This document shows, in pieces, positions 43,816 to 53,193 of a stretch of DNA of 53,193 bases (positions are counted from its first letter, which is position 1; every line of letters starts with the position of its first letter). Source of the stretch: Fomitopsis serialis (Eukaryota > Basidiomycota > Agaricomycetes > Polyporales > Fomitopsidaceae); contig NW_025955233.1 of NCBI RefSeq assembly GCF_022376445.1, positions 1 to 53,193 on the forward strand, given 5' to 3'. A program made the position numbers and the translations under genes. Under the pieces are notes generated by a model. It had not been told where the DNA came from. It was given only the letters and a program-made list of their open reading frames with translations, and did no database searches.

Positions 43816-44796
43816 TGATACGCCTCTAGGCTATCTAAGCCCCGAAAATGCAATCTAGGCCTCTACGATGCTCCGAAGCTCTTAGAAGATCCACTACAAC
43901 TGTTCGAAGATTTCGAAGTTCGTAGCCAACCCTGGCTCACCTTGGAAGACTATCCACGACCTTCCGGCACCTCAGTGACGCTATAGGAGCACCTACCCAC
44001 CTATCTAGACAACCCCAGAGCACGGAGGTCACTCGAAGATGCACTATGTGTTAGAAGACACTCGAACATGTTAGAAGACGTGCTACGGTGTTAGAAGATC
44101 TCCTGCGAGACCATAGGATGCTACAGGATGTCCAGTGAGTCCTTGCAGGTCGTCTCACATCCTCGACGAGTGGTCTCGGTTTCCGGTGTCATGTGATAGC
44201 CGGTCGGCCTTCGGACCACTGGTTAGCGAGCCCGAGAGCAGTTGTCACGTGTTAGAAGCCATAGCCGGATGTTTGGGGCCGTCGGAGCTCCGTAGTGGTA
44301 ATAGCCGTGTTTCCCTGTATATACTCTGGACTGGTTCCCTTCGAATCCCAGAGACCCCCTTACCCTCTCAATCTCACCTCGCACCGGCGAGGTTCGTCAG
44401 TCAGCCAGTACGTTCGAAGTCAGCAAGTTCGCCAGTCAGTCAGTACGTTCGAAGTCAGCAAGTTCGCCAGTCAGTCAGTACGTTCGCCAGCTCGTAGTTG
44501 TCCCGAGAGGCTCTACACTTCTTCTCCTGCCGTCGCTCGCCTTCCTTGTCACTGTTCGTTCGACACGTCTGTCGAAACTCCCCCTCCTACCTTCGAGGCT
44601 TAGCCCTCGTCTTCGAACAGTCTTCAACATCTTCGAAGCTCTCCCACGTCGTTCGGAGTCTTGTCCGTCCTCCTCCTTCTTACCTAGACCACTGTACAGT
44701 CCCCCGTACATCTCATAGACACAGAGGCCTCGCATACCACTGCTCGACCTCACGGTTGGGTTTTGTGTGGCTTTTGTGTTCTTTTCGGTCGCGTCA
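43816..44796 (+). repeat. 3' LTR (981 bp)
   Basis: Same sequence as the 5' LTR apart from one missing G at about 44329. It ends GGTCGCGTCA and is followed directly by ACGGATACGGCC, the resumed minisatellite. Confidence 0.95.
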
Positions 44797-45405
44797 ACGG
44801 ATACGGCCGATGCGTGCGGGTACGGCCGATGCGGACAGATACGACCGACGGGTACGGATACCACCATCCGTCGCACACCAATACGATGCCGGGCTTGACC
44901 ACCCCAGCAACCACGCACCGGTGCGTACGGATACGGCCGATGCGTGCGGGTACGACTGATGCGTACAGATACGACCGACGGGTACGGATACCACCATCCG
45001 TCGCACACCAATACGATGCCGGGCTTGACCAGCCCCAGCAACCACGCACCGGTGCGTACGGATACGGCCGATGCGTGCGTGTACGACTGATGCGTACAGA
45101 TACGACCGACGGGTACGGGTACCACCATCCGTCGCACACCAATACGATGCGGCTTGACCAGCCCCAGCAACCACGCACCGGTGCGTACGGATACGGCCGA
45201 TGCGTGCGGGTACGACTGATGCGTACAGATACGACCGACGGGTACGGGTACCACCATCCGTCGCACACCAATACGATGCCGGGCTTGACCAGCCCCAGCA
45301 ACCACGCACCGGTGCGTACGGATACGGCCGATGCGTACGGATACGACCACCCGTCGCACAGCAATACGGTGAACGCATGTCCGGCTTGACCAGCCCCAAC
45401 AAGCA
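44797..45405. repeat. Minisatellite array 3 (about 5 units), right half of the interrupted array
   Basis: Continues the unit broken at 38770. CTTGACCAGCCCCAGCAACC and close variants occur at about 44895, 45025, 45153, 45285 and 45387, again with GCACCGGTGC palindromes. Long ORFs across it are artefacts of the repeat. Confidence 0.92.
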
Positions 45406-46041
45406 GGACCACTCGGTGAGTACCCGCTAGGCGCCCACCGGAACGTGAACCAGCACACAGTGCGCAAGGGCCCGTTGACCAGCAGCCCGACAGGCCTCAG
45501 TCCAATGCGTACAGGCACGTCGAGGATGACCCTACCACATCGCTCCCGAGGATTGCTGGGCCGCCAAGCACCAACATCCCATGCAGGAGTATCGATCGTT
45601 CCAGAATTCACGATGCGCCTCCCTGACCAGCTCGCCGCATACACACGATGAGCCTACGCGCCTTAGACCACGCAAGCACAATTTGAGCCCGAGCTCATGG
45701 AGCAGTGCCGGACGTACGGAAGATCGACATGCATGTAGCTCGCGCGAGCCTGATGTAGTGCCCAGGTAGTATTGAATTGTACGGCGGTTGTATTCAGTAC
45801 AATAATATGTGGTTCTTAACGACTATGACGTGGCTGATCTGTCTGCTGATCTGAGTTGTCTAACACTAGTAGCCTCGCAGTGCTCGATAAGGTTGGTAGA
45901 GGATCGTATTCGCAGTCCAGGAGGCAGGGTAGGGCAGGATGCACCACTGCGATCAAGAGGCTATGTGGGTCTGTCAAGGGTACTAGACGTGACTCCGCGG
46001 CGCCGCGACTTCACTGCCACCCTTTTGCTAACTTCATAGTC
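45406..46041. other. Stretch without a convincing gene
   Basis: About 630 bases of unique sequence after the minisatellite with short ORFs only. The right part (45840-46036) may be intron or upstream exon of the dioxygenase-like fragment, which is preceded by the acceptor-like CTTCATAG. Confidence 0.4.
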
Positions 46042-46326
46042 ATGAACCTGAGCCATGTGGGGATCTCCGCTAGCAACCTATGCAGCGATATCTCAACAGT
46101 TCCGATCGACAGAGGCGAACTTGTGTTCAAGTTGTATGAACCAGGTCTGGTCATACTACCTCTTCGCAACGGCGATTTCGTGATATTTCCATCGTGCAAA
46201 TTGACGCATTTAAACTCACACTTCAAAGGTCGTCGGGCTTTCATTGTATTGCACACGGACAGAGAAATGATTAAGTGGCTGGAGGAGCGCAATGGTTGCT
46301 CTACTAACGCCACTTTTATTTATTAG
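46042..46326 (+). pseudogene. C-terminal part of a TET/JBP-like 2OG-Fe(II) dioxygenase
   Basis: 94-aa open end starting MNLSHVGISASNL. It contains RGELVFKLYEPGLVILPL, then NGDFVIFPSCKLTHLNSHF, then KGRRAFIVLHTD and WLEERNGC. The order GGxL-F, PGDxVxFxSxxLxH and GxRxxxV matches the second half of the jelly-roll of TET/JBP-type dioxygenases, which in basidiomycetes are often linked to KDZ transposons (known from the literature). The His of LTHLN would be the second Fe ligand and an Arg of KGRR the 2-oxoglutarate contact. The first HxD motif is not found, and the upstream sequence is cut near the minisatellite, so this is probably a remnant. Alternative: an unrelated cupin-fold protein. Confidence 0.45.
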
Positions 46327-46550
46327 TATCTACATAGCTTCACTCGTCCTCACTCAACTTGCGCGTTTTGGCGAATACCATGAGCGCTTTCCCATGGTTG
46401 ACAGCGCTCGGACTCTATGAACATCACTCACATCGATCGTTGAAGTTCGCAGCGTCTACGTAAAATTCCACGGTGCGTCTCTTGTTTCTCATATCACTAC
46501 AGTCTATCCTCTGTCTTTCCTCTCTCCGTGTTCTGGCTACGTATTCAGGC

Positions 46551-49550
46551 ATGCCCGACTCGAAGCGCGTCACCCGATCGGTTGCAACCGAACAAGGCTC
46601 CGAAACGCCCAGGTCGACCAGGTCGACCAACACCCAGGCCGCAGGCGGCTCCATGAAAAATAGTAAATTCACGAAGGGCAAGGCGAAAGAAGTGGCCGCC
46701 AAGAAGAAGGGTCAGGAAAGGGAGAAGGAGAAGGAGAAGGAGCGACGCACTACTCGTGAGCGTCGTTTGTGCTGCAATGAACCTAACTGTTATCGCTGAT
46801 GGCCTGCTTGAAAGAGGTCCGGAAGAGGGCGTCGAAGATAATGGCCGAAGAAGAATTATTGAGTGATGAAGAGCAACCGAAAACAAAAAAGAAGAAGTGT
46901 GCTGTGGTGGAGGACGAGGCGGAAGCCGATGAGCAGGATAAGGCAGTCGAAGACACGCCAGAAGATGTCGAGATGGAGGATGACACTACTAGTAAGCAGC
47001 CTACTACCACTCGACGTACGTGGCAACCATGGTCTGCTGTACGTACACATTACTGACTAGACCGCTGCATTTCTACCAAGCCAAACCGAAGCCGGCATAC
47101 GGTAAATTCGCGAGACCCGAGACGTCCTTGGATCCCGCCGAGGAGAATGTTGCACAAACACTGAGTAATTCACTTCATATATCCACATTATTATTGGCTA
47201 AGCTATCAAATGTGTAGTCGGGGGCGGCGTGAAGCCAGGGAGAACGCTGGCAGTAGTCGTAAGGGCGGTGTGCTGAAACCGACAAAACCTAAGTCTGGCG
47301 GTGGCAAGTCCACTCACGGTACTGCCAAACCGAAGGCACTGCCGGTGAGTGGGAAGGTAGGCAGTGATTTCTCGTACTGTGCGAAGGCTAAGACATAGCT
47401 CTGTTTCACATCGTCAGGACAAGGGTAAGGCCCGAGCAACAGGCAAGGATGACTCGGTCGAGAGCGAGCATGACCCCAAATCAGACGAAGACAGCGATGG
47501 CGGAGGCAGCGATGATGCTTATGACGATGACGCAGGCGACGATGGGAGTCAGGTCGAGGATGAGGACGACGTCGACGATGTAGGGCCTGAGTCTCAAGAG
47601 TCGGAGGACGGAGACGATGAGGGCGAGGACGAGGGCGATGTGGTAGTGAGTATCCTCTCTGGTTTATTGGTCGTGATTAGCATCGCATTGACTATCTGCA
47701 GGTCGTGTCTGAGACGAGGGCGCAAAGCAAGCCGGCTCTCGCCAAGTCGACGGGCAGTGGTCGAGACAGCAGCAGTCGCGCCAGGGTCGCCGACTTACCA
47801 GCCAAAGTCAGGACTCTCGTCTCGGCCGCGCAAAATTGTCTGCGACTACGCATTGCGCTCAACTCGGCGTGGACGAAGGAGGCTTCAGTCGCGTCCAAGC
47901 GGCTGCCAAGGAGGGATATACTAATCCGTGACAGTGTTCGCGACGCTTATGACAGACGAGGGACTGGCAACCATGCTGCCGACATCAAGGCCGCGTTTTG
48001 GCTGCTGGCCGACAAGAAGGACGACAAGAAGAAAGACAAGAAGGAAGCGGATCACACCCAGAAAGACAAGAAGAAAGCGAATGGCGATGCGAGCTCGGAT
48101 GGTGACGAGGACTCGGAACGAGCCGCTTTGAGAGCGAAGGCCTACTCCGTGGTGAGCTCACACTCATTATAATTCACGAAAGTCGGAGGCTCTGATTCTT
48201 TCCAGGTCTGGACTTGCTCATCACAGACTCGGAACGAGCTCAAGAGGAAGGCGAAGCAAGTGATAGAGCAGACCTTCAAGCTTGGCAGCCTGACAGTTCC
48301 TCAAAGGACCGAGGTCGTCGTTTGGCTTCTCGAGACGCACCCAACGGAAGTGAATGACGGTTCCGGGACACGCAACATCGCGAACTTCGTCTTCGGGGCG
48401 TAGAGTTCCACTTCGATCGCAAGAAAAAGCTGGATCGAGAGGTACGTGCTCACACAGGGTGCAACACGTCAGAGCGAGCTCACTGCAATCCTAGCTTACC
48501 AAGGTCGAGCCCACGGAGCCATTCCGAAACGAATGCATCCCTGAGCTCATCTACCAGTACTACGGCCTGGCAGGACGCGGCGATGCGAACATCAATGCGG
48601 CCCTGGATGAGTTCAGCAAGATGCCCTTCAACCTCATCGCCCTCGCATGCAACGCGGTACGTATCCGCATCCTCGTCGAGTTCCTGCTCTAAGTTAAGCT
48701 ACTCATACAATTGTAAACTAGATCGAGGCAGCACTGATGGAGGTAACGTCGCACAACCAGTCCATATTTTTCTCCGGCAAGCTTTTCGCGGCCAAGTAAG
48801 TAATTCTTAAGTTCTATTGCAAATGGTGAAAGCTCACCAACCATAGGTGGGATGGCACGATGGCCATCCTAGAGACTCTGGAAGACAGTGCCAGCGAGTA
48901 CCTCGAAGAGACGCGAGAGCTCATATGGAAGCACATCAGGTAAGTTTTGAATCTAGACGGAAATTGTTACTGACCACACATACAGCAATCGTCTCAACGC
49001 TGGCCCCAACGCGCTCGAGGGAGTGACGGACAGCGATGAGCAGCCGGGCAGCTTCATCCCTTTGCTCCAGTTGCGTGCATCAAAGGCGCAGAGCAGCAGC
49101 GACAAGCCCGGCACATCGAAGGCTGCGACCAAGCCGCCGTCGAGCACCGCGAAGAAGGGCAATAAATCCACCACATCATCGAAGACCGCGGGCAAGCCGT
49201 CCGGCTCATCGAAAAGCGCGAAGACACCGAATTCTTCGCAGGCTGCGAAGAATCCACCCAGTCCATCGAGGAAGACTCGCGGTGCAGGCGCGTCGACTTC
49301 GAAGTCACAGAACCACCAACGGCGCGACTCTGACGGCAGCGAGGGCGGTGAAGCGGGTGGACAGGGCCACAGTGAGGACGAAGGGGGCGCCGGACTCTCT
49401 GGCGAAGGCGGTGAAGGGGTTCAGACTGAGATCGATGAACTCCGCGGGTCTGGAGAAGGTGCGTGTTCAGTCGTCACTTGCCACCTACATGATCCCATTC
49501 AACATTTTCCAGACCGTGGCAGTGGAGCATCCACGAACGGCGGGGCCTGA
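46551..49550 (+). CDS. Multi-exon gene with DUF6532-like domain; one apparent frameshift
   Basis: Starts MPDSKRVTRSVATEQGSETP. Exons 46551-46755, 46815-47015 and 47081-47101 join in frame; later exons lie at about 47218-47346, 47418-47643, 47701-48153, 48207-48450, 48494-48657, 48721-48797, 48846-48938 and 48986-49460, with the last exon ending in TGA at 49550. The first half is Lys/Asp/Glu-rich with poly-charged tracts. About 48207-48940 encodes a globular domain: RNELKRKAKQVIEQTFKLGS, PFRNECIPELIYQYYGLAG, KMPFNLIALACNA and WDGTMAILETLEDSASEYLE. This resembles DUF6532, a family expanded in Agaricomycetes (recognition, not a search). Near 48397 FVFGA runs into TAG, while the next frame continues VEFHFDRKKKLDRE, so one base seems missing. 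The C-terminus is Ser/Lys-rich. The exons around 47101-47218 are uncertain. Confidence 0.6.
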
Positions 49551-49939
49551 GTAGGTCGATGGTAAGTCAATCAGTCATCTACAGAATTGAAGCATTTGCT
49601 CATTCAATCATCTCGTTCTACTATTGACCATCAAGTGTAGTATATGGTACTGCGTTCAAGGGTGTGTCGGTCGGTCGGTCCGAGTCGGTCGCTCTGCCAT
49701 CAATGTTGTCTTAGTGGTATGTATAGTTGCTCCGAGTCGTGGCTTGTCATCTCGGTGTTGTTGTCATGTTGTATAAGTAGTACTGAACATTGTTGTACCA
49801 ATATCATCGTCGTGTGGATCATGCCTAATGCACAAGGTGCATATTTGCGAATGGATTTGAGTCACATGAAGACAGAATCAGTGACAAAAAGCAACAATAA
49901 GTACAGCAAAATGGTGCTACATTACACATCCTCATCGCA
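49551..49939. other. Convergent 3' flanks
   Basis: About 390 bases between the stops of two convergent genes, with TCGGTCGGTC short repeats at 49668-49695. Probably 3' untranslated and terminator sequence. No ORF of note. Confidence 0.4.
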
Positions 49940-51794
49940 CTAAAGCATGCTTAAACAAGATTGGTGGAACTTCTTTTGCAGAATTGAAAGGGGGACTTGT
50001 GTAAATTGGTCTTTAGGCTCTTCAGCATGCTTTTTGTCTTCAATGCACCTATTATGACTGAATATGTAGGAAAAAGACATATTGATTTTTCCTGATGTGG
50101 CTTCTTTCGCCAGCTGTGGCCTGTGTTTGACCTTCCAATGCTTGAATCGGTCCTGTTGCGTACCCTCGAAGCCGCACTCGTTCCAGTCACACTTTCCGAC
50201 GACCGGCGCCGGCTCCGCCTTCGCGGGGTCCACCGCGTAGTGGTCGGCACGGATGTGCGACCAAACCTCCAACGCAGTGCCTTCCCTCCCGCACTTCTCC
50301 CCATCGCGAATCTTCCACCCACACGTGTTATCGACGGACGGAGGCGGAGGCGGATTCAGCGTGAGTTGGAGCATGGGTCGTGCCTTGGCTCGGGGTTGGT
50401 GAGGTGCCGGTCGGGGCGCGTGTCGCCGTCTTCATCGGCCTCAGATCCTCGTCTCCGCTTCTGTCCGGGCGTTGACGCAGAGAAGGCGAGTGAATCGGCA
50501 GGCACGTAGGATGATGTCCAAGCCGAGCTGGTATACGGCTGTATGTATGGCTGAGGGGGCGCGGATCGCACGAACGTATGGACGAAGGTTCCGTCCAAAA
50601 TAGGTGCAGATGGTGTGGTGATACCGGGAGCTCCTCCATCCTCCGATCTCGCACTGGACGCAGAAGCCGCAACGCTGAATGCTCTGTACCCTTGCCGGGT
50701 CTCGACCTGGTCTTCCCTCACGCTATTACGCAGAAGCAAGATCGTCAGTTGCTGCATAAAGGGACGTTCGGCCGCGCCTACGTACGGTATCTCGAATGCG
50801 GGCCTCATCGGCGCCGCGAGTGCCTGTGTTCCTGTGTAGTAGGTCGTCGTATGCGACTTATGCGCAGAGACGGGCGGCAGGGAATAAGGATGAATGCTCG
50901 GACGAGTGGTAGTGGTACCAGGGAAGCTGATGCAGCAATCGATTCAGTGAAAGTTGTCAATGAAGCGTCTGTATTGCATACCTGGTTACTGTCTCTGCGT
51001 GGTTGTCCAGCGTCACCCGAGATGACGATGCCTCAGGCTGAGGCTGCGACGAAATTGCAGGAGCCTGGTTCCCGGCCTGTCCGAGCTCCCACGATAGCTC
51101 CTTCCTGTCGTTGAGGCTGCTTGCGGGCAGCACTCCGGCTAGGATCACGGATGATACATAGTCAGTGTCTGTGACGAGGGCTTAGGAGACTACAAAGCTA
51201 CTCACCTCTGTCTCGGAAGCGGTACTACCTTGCGCGCCGCCGGTGTTCCCGAGATGCAGACCGTCTGGACACCGGAGGTGGTGGTTGAGTAGGCGAAGGA
51301 GGCGAAGGTAAAGGCGATGGGGGCTGTGGAAAGTACAGCAGCGGAGGAGTGGACACGGGCGATGCTGATGATTCCGACGATGGGCTCGTCGTAGTCAACG
51401 AAGGTGTGGAGAGTGACTCAGCACCAATGGACGGCGAGGCGCGGGGTCTGTTTGGTGTACGCGCTCTACCTCGTCGTTTGAATCGCCGGTCGAGTTGAAG
51501 ACGACTGGCTCAGGCAAGCCCCTGGCGACGATGCGCCGTCAGTGAAGTGACCGGGTACAGTGTGTCCCAGTCTTACCTTTCGCCGATGTCAACTTCCTTC
51601 ATGAACCCATCGCTATCCCAAAGATGATTGCTATCACCCGACCGGCTGTCGAAGTCGGGCTCCGGCAGCGATTCACTAGCCAACCATCAGCAGTCGGCTG
51701 TAAGATTGGACTGGGAGACATACAACTGGAACAACGCCGAGATCTCGGCAGCGTTGTTGAGCCCGAAGTCAGATATGTCGAGGTCTTGGAACAT
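49940..51794 (-). pseudogene. Zinc-finger homologue, copy F (multi-exon, probably disrupted)
   Basis: Starts MFQDLDISDFGLNNAAEISA. Exons 51794-51724, 51675-51577, 51521-51470 and 51416-51229 join in frame (ESLPEPDFDSRSGDSNHLWD, GLPEPVVFNSTGDSNDE, and a Ser/Pro-rich part ending SRRSASREHRRRA). Further exons at about 51112-50964 and 50935-50375 carry SLNDRKELSWELGQAG and a QKRRRGSEADEDGD linker. The fingers follow: CGWKIRDGEKC...HIRADH (as C-x9-C in copy A) and CDWNECGFEG...HWKVKH. The last two modules of copy A are missing; the tail is INMSFSYIF to the stop at 49940. A frame change near 50375 separates linker and fingers, and the join near 51229 is unresolved, so it may be a pseudogene. An alternative is an unrecognised intron. 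It is clearly more divergent than copies A-E. Confidence 0.6.
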
Positions 51795-52168
51795 CGTCGA
51801 CTTGCTGATGATGGGATTGAAGCTGATAACAATGGTAACCGGGGGGAGGGGAATCAGGTGTGGAAGGAAGGGATGCTGTATAGATGAGGGGAGTGGATGC
51901 TAGTGAGAGGCGCAAGGGAAGAGGATGCGGAGAGGCGGTCGTCGCGGGTAGAGTAGTGAGCCGTGTTTGAGTTGGCGCGTGCAAATTAAATACCTCATTT
52001 CGCGCCCCGCTGAGTACGCTCTGATCCCACTCTCCCTTCCCGCCCGGCCCCGTCACTCCGCTCGCGCGAACCAGACCCAGCGAACCATTCGGAGCATTAC
52101 CCTGCTCCGAACAGCCCTCTACGACAAGCTCGCCCGTCAGAGCCCCTCGCTCTCGCCCCAGAGACGAC
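51795..52168. promoter_or_regulatory. Divergent intergenic region upstream of copy F
   Basis: 374 bases between the minus-strand start of copy F and a plus-strand ORF start at 52169. A TATA-like ATTAAATA (about 51985-51992) is the only motif noted. It repeats the head-to-head arrangement of modules A and B on a shorter scale. Confidence 0.3.
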
Positions 52169-52474
52169 ATGCGCGACTGCCCGCATCGAGACCAAGGCAT
52201 ATCCGGATTTGGGAACTGCGCACAGACCCCCAGCACCGACGGCCTCGTGCCGCGACTTCCTCAGCCATCGGCCGCCAGCCTGCCCTCGATATCTGAGCTA
52301 TCTCGCAACTCCGGACTCGACGACGACCAGTTTTGGGTCTCTGCTGCCGAGGTCGACGACAATCCCTCCCACGTTCCAGTGGCTTCGGTGAGAGGGTACC
52401 ACTCGGCAGCAGCCGAGCAGTCGTTCCATCCTATGGCTCTTCCAGCAAGCCTCGTCCTCCCAAGAGGCGGTTAG
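52169..52474 (+). CDS. Small plus-strand ORF divergent from copy F
   Basis: 101-aa ORF starting MRDCPHRDQGISGFGNCAQT with SISELSRNSGLDDDQFWVSA. A GTGAGA donor at about 52390 and a TTCCAG acceptor at about 52439 offer a spliced version with a basic tail (PRPPKRRLGRIRSL). It looks like the first exon(s) of a gene head-to-head with copy F. I see no clear similarity to partners A or B. Confidence 0.35.
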   Translation: MRDCPHRDQGISGFGNCAQTPSTDGLVPRLPQPSAASLPSISELSRNSGLDDDQFWVSAAEVDDNPSHVPVASVRGYHSAAAEQSFHPMALPASLVLPRGG

Positions 52475-53193
52475 GTCGTATACGCAGTCTCTGAAGCCGA
52501 ATATCAGTCCATAGTCACATCCGAACGAGCTTGGCGCACTAAAATTTCTGTCCCCACCTCGAGTGGCTCACTCTCTACCGCCACCTTCACGCACCCTGAA
52601 TGCTCCTACGTTGTTTCCTTGTCTTCCGCCGCCCGGGACGAGCGGCGCATCGATAAAGTAAGCGACATGCCTGCTCATTGTGCGACTTATTCAACTTACA
52701 CGTCGTGCAACTGACATAGGCGTGGCACTCACTTTCGAACCATCGACGGACATCCTTTGCTTGATGGCAATGTCCTTCCCAGGCCCACGACGACGATAGC
52801 CCTGGAACTACAAGACGGATCTGTGGCCTGAACACCGTTACGAGCACGTCGTGGACCATCGTTTATGATCCGGTCTTCCTTTGCGCTTACCTCGGATGTC
52901 CAGGGGACGTCTCCAACGAATCCGCACCGTGATCAGGCTGTCTGGAATCGTCGAACACATTGACCCGTCGTGAAAGGGCTAAGGCTCCTCCTACTTGCTC
53001 TTCCGATGCTTGCCTCCGTCGTCCTGCTGCGCCAAGTTCCTTCGATGTTACACGACGACAAGGATCTCGTTATCTATATATGGCCGACGCTAACGTCGCT
53101 CACCTATGGGGGGACGCGTCTGACGGACGAACATCGGTACGTACTCGTCCCCAATGCCTTTTCACCTTTCTGAATACGCCAGACCTACAGGGC
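52475..53193. other. Right end of window, no assignable gene
   Basis: About 720 bases. A hydrophobic stretch in a plus frame at about 52976-53030 (LRLLLLALPMLASVVLL) has only a GTG in front and could be an exon. A minus ORF at 52587-52859 has no recognised motif. Confidence 0.3.

Larger units (their letters stand above)
38771..44796 (+). mobile_element. Complete non-autonomous LTR retrotransposon with Gag only
   Basis: 6026-bp element with TG...CA LTRs (38771-39752 and 43816-44796), a primer-binding site, a Gag ORF and a polypurine tract. It sits inside the minisatellite. ACGG occurs on both sides (38767-38770 and 44797-44800) and fits a 4-bp target-site duplication, though the repeat context makes this ambiguous. 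No reverse transcriptase, RNase H, integrase or protease motif is found in the 4063-bp interior. This is the layout of Gag-only elements such as the TR-GAGs described in plants, so replication would need enzymes from another element. The near-identical LTRs indicate recent insertion. Confidence 0.9.

Overview
The window looks like a repeat-rich accessory region of a filamentous basidiomycete, most probably an Agaricomycete and possibly a polypore (inference). The signs are short GT-AG introns of about 40-70 nt with CTRAC-like branch points, a GC-rich base composition, a Plavaka-type (CACTA-like) transposase, a basidiomycete-style Gag, a fungal LINE RNase H fragment and coatomer alpha exons. 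Nothing in it is prokaryotic. Few conserved housekeeping genes are present, and the only one I recognise is broken.

Layout. 1-484 is the 5'-truncated tail of a LINE on the minus strand. 1005-16640 holds three modules. In each, a C2H2/C2HC zinc-finger gene on the minus strand is followed by plus-strand exon-like sequence. Zinc-finger copy A (1005-2116) is intact over three exons. Copies C (6601-7533) and B (9173-10472) are decayed. Two modules (A and B) keep an intergenic region of about 920 bp and a partner gene with a matching predicted start. 16640-21110 is a decayed zone with two zinc-finger remnants: D is an N-terminal half on the plus strand and E is a C-terminal third on the minus strand. 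21540-25225 is a truncated, frameshifted coatomer alpha copy that keeps its introns. 25380-26640 is purine-rich simple repeat. 26767-30178 is a Plavaka transposase pseudogene with several frameshifts, and a 19-bp-arm hairpin lies about 450 bp upstream of it. 31019-33133 is a clean seven-exon gene of unknown function.

33392-34615 is a GC-rich minisatellite. The same minisatellite returns at 37296-38770 and 44797-45400; these two blocks are one array split by a complete LTR retrotransposon (38771-44796). Its LTRs (982 and 981 bp) differ by one base as far as I can read, so the insertion is young. Its interior has a Gag ORF but no reverse transcriptase, integrase or protease, so it appears to be a non-autonomous, Gag-only element. 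It also carries a duplicated polypurine-tract block and a small membrane-segment ORF before the 3' LTR.

46042-46326 is the end of a protein resembling TET/JBP-type 2OG-Fe(II) dioxygenases. 46551-49550 is a multi-exon gene with a charged N-terminal half and a DUF6532-like domain, with one apparent frameshift. 49940-51794 (minus) is a sixth zinc-finger homologue (copy F), head-to-head with a small ORF at 52169. The last kilobase holds nothing I recognise.

The two most interesting items are the head-to-head zinc-finger/partner modules, whose partner I cannot assign to any family, and the young Gag-only LTR element inside a palindrome-bearing minisatellite.
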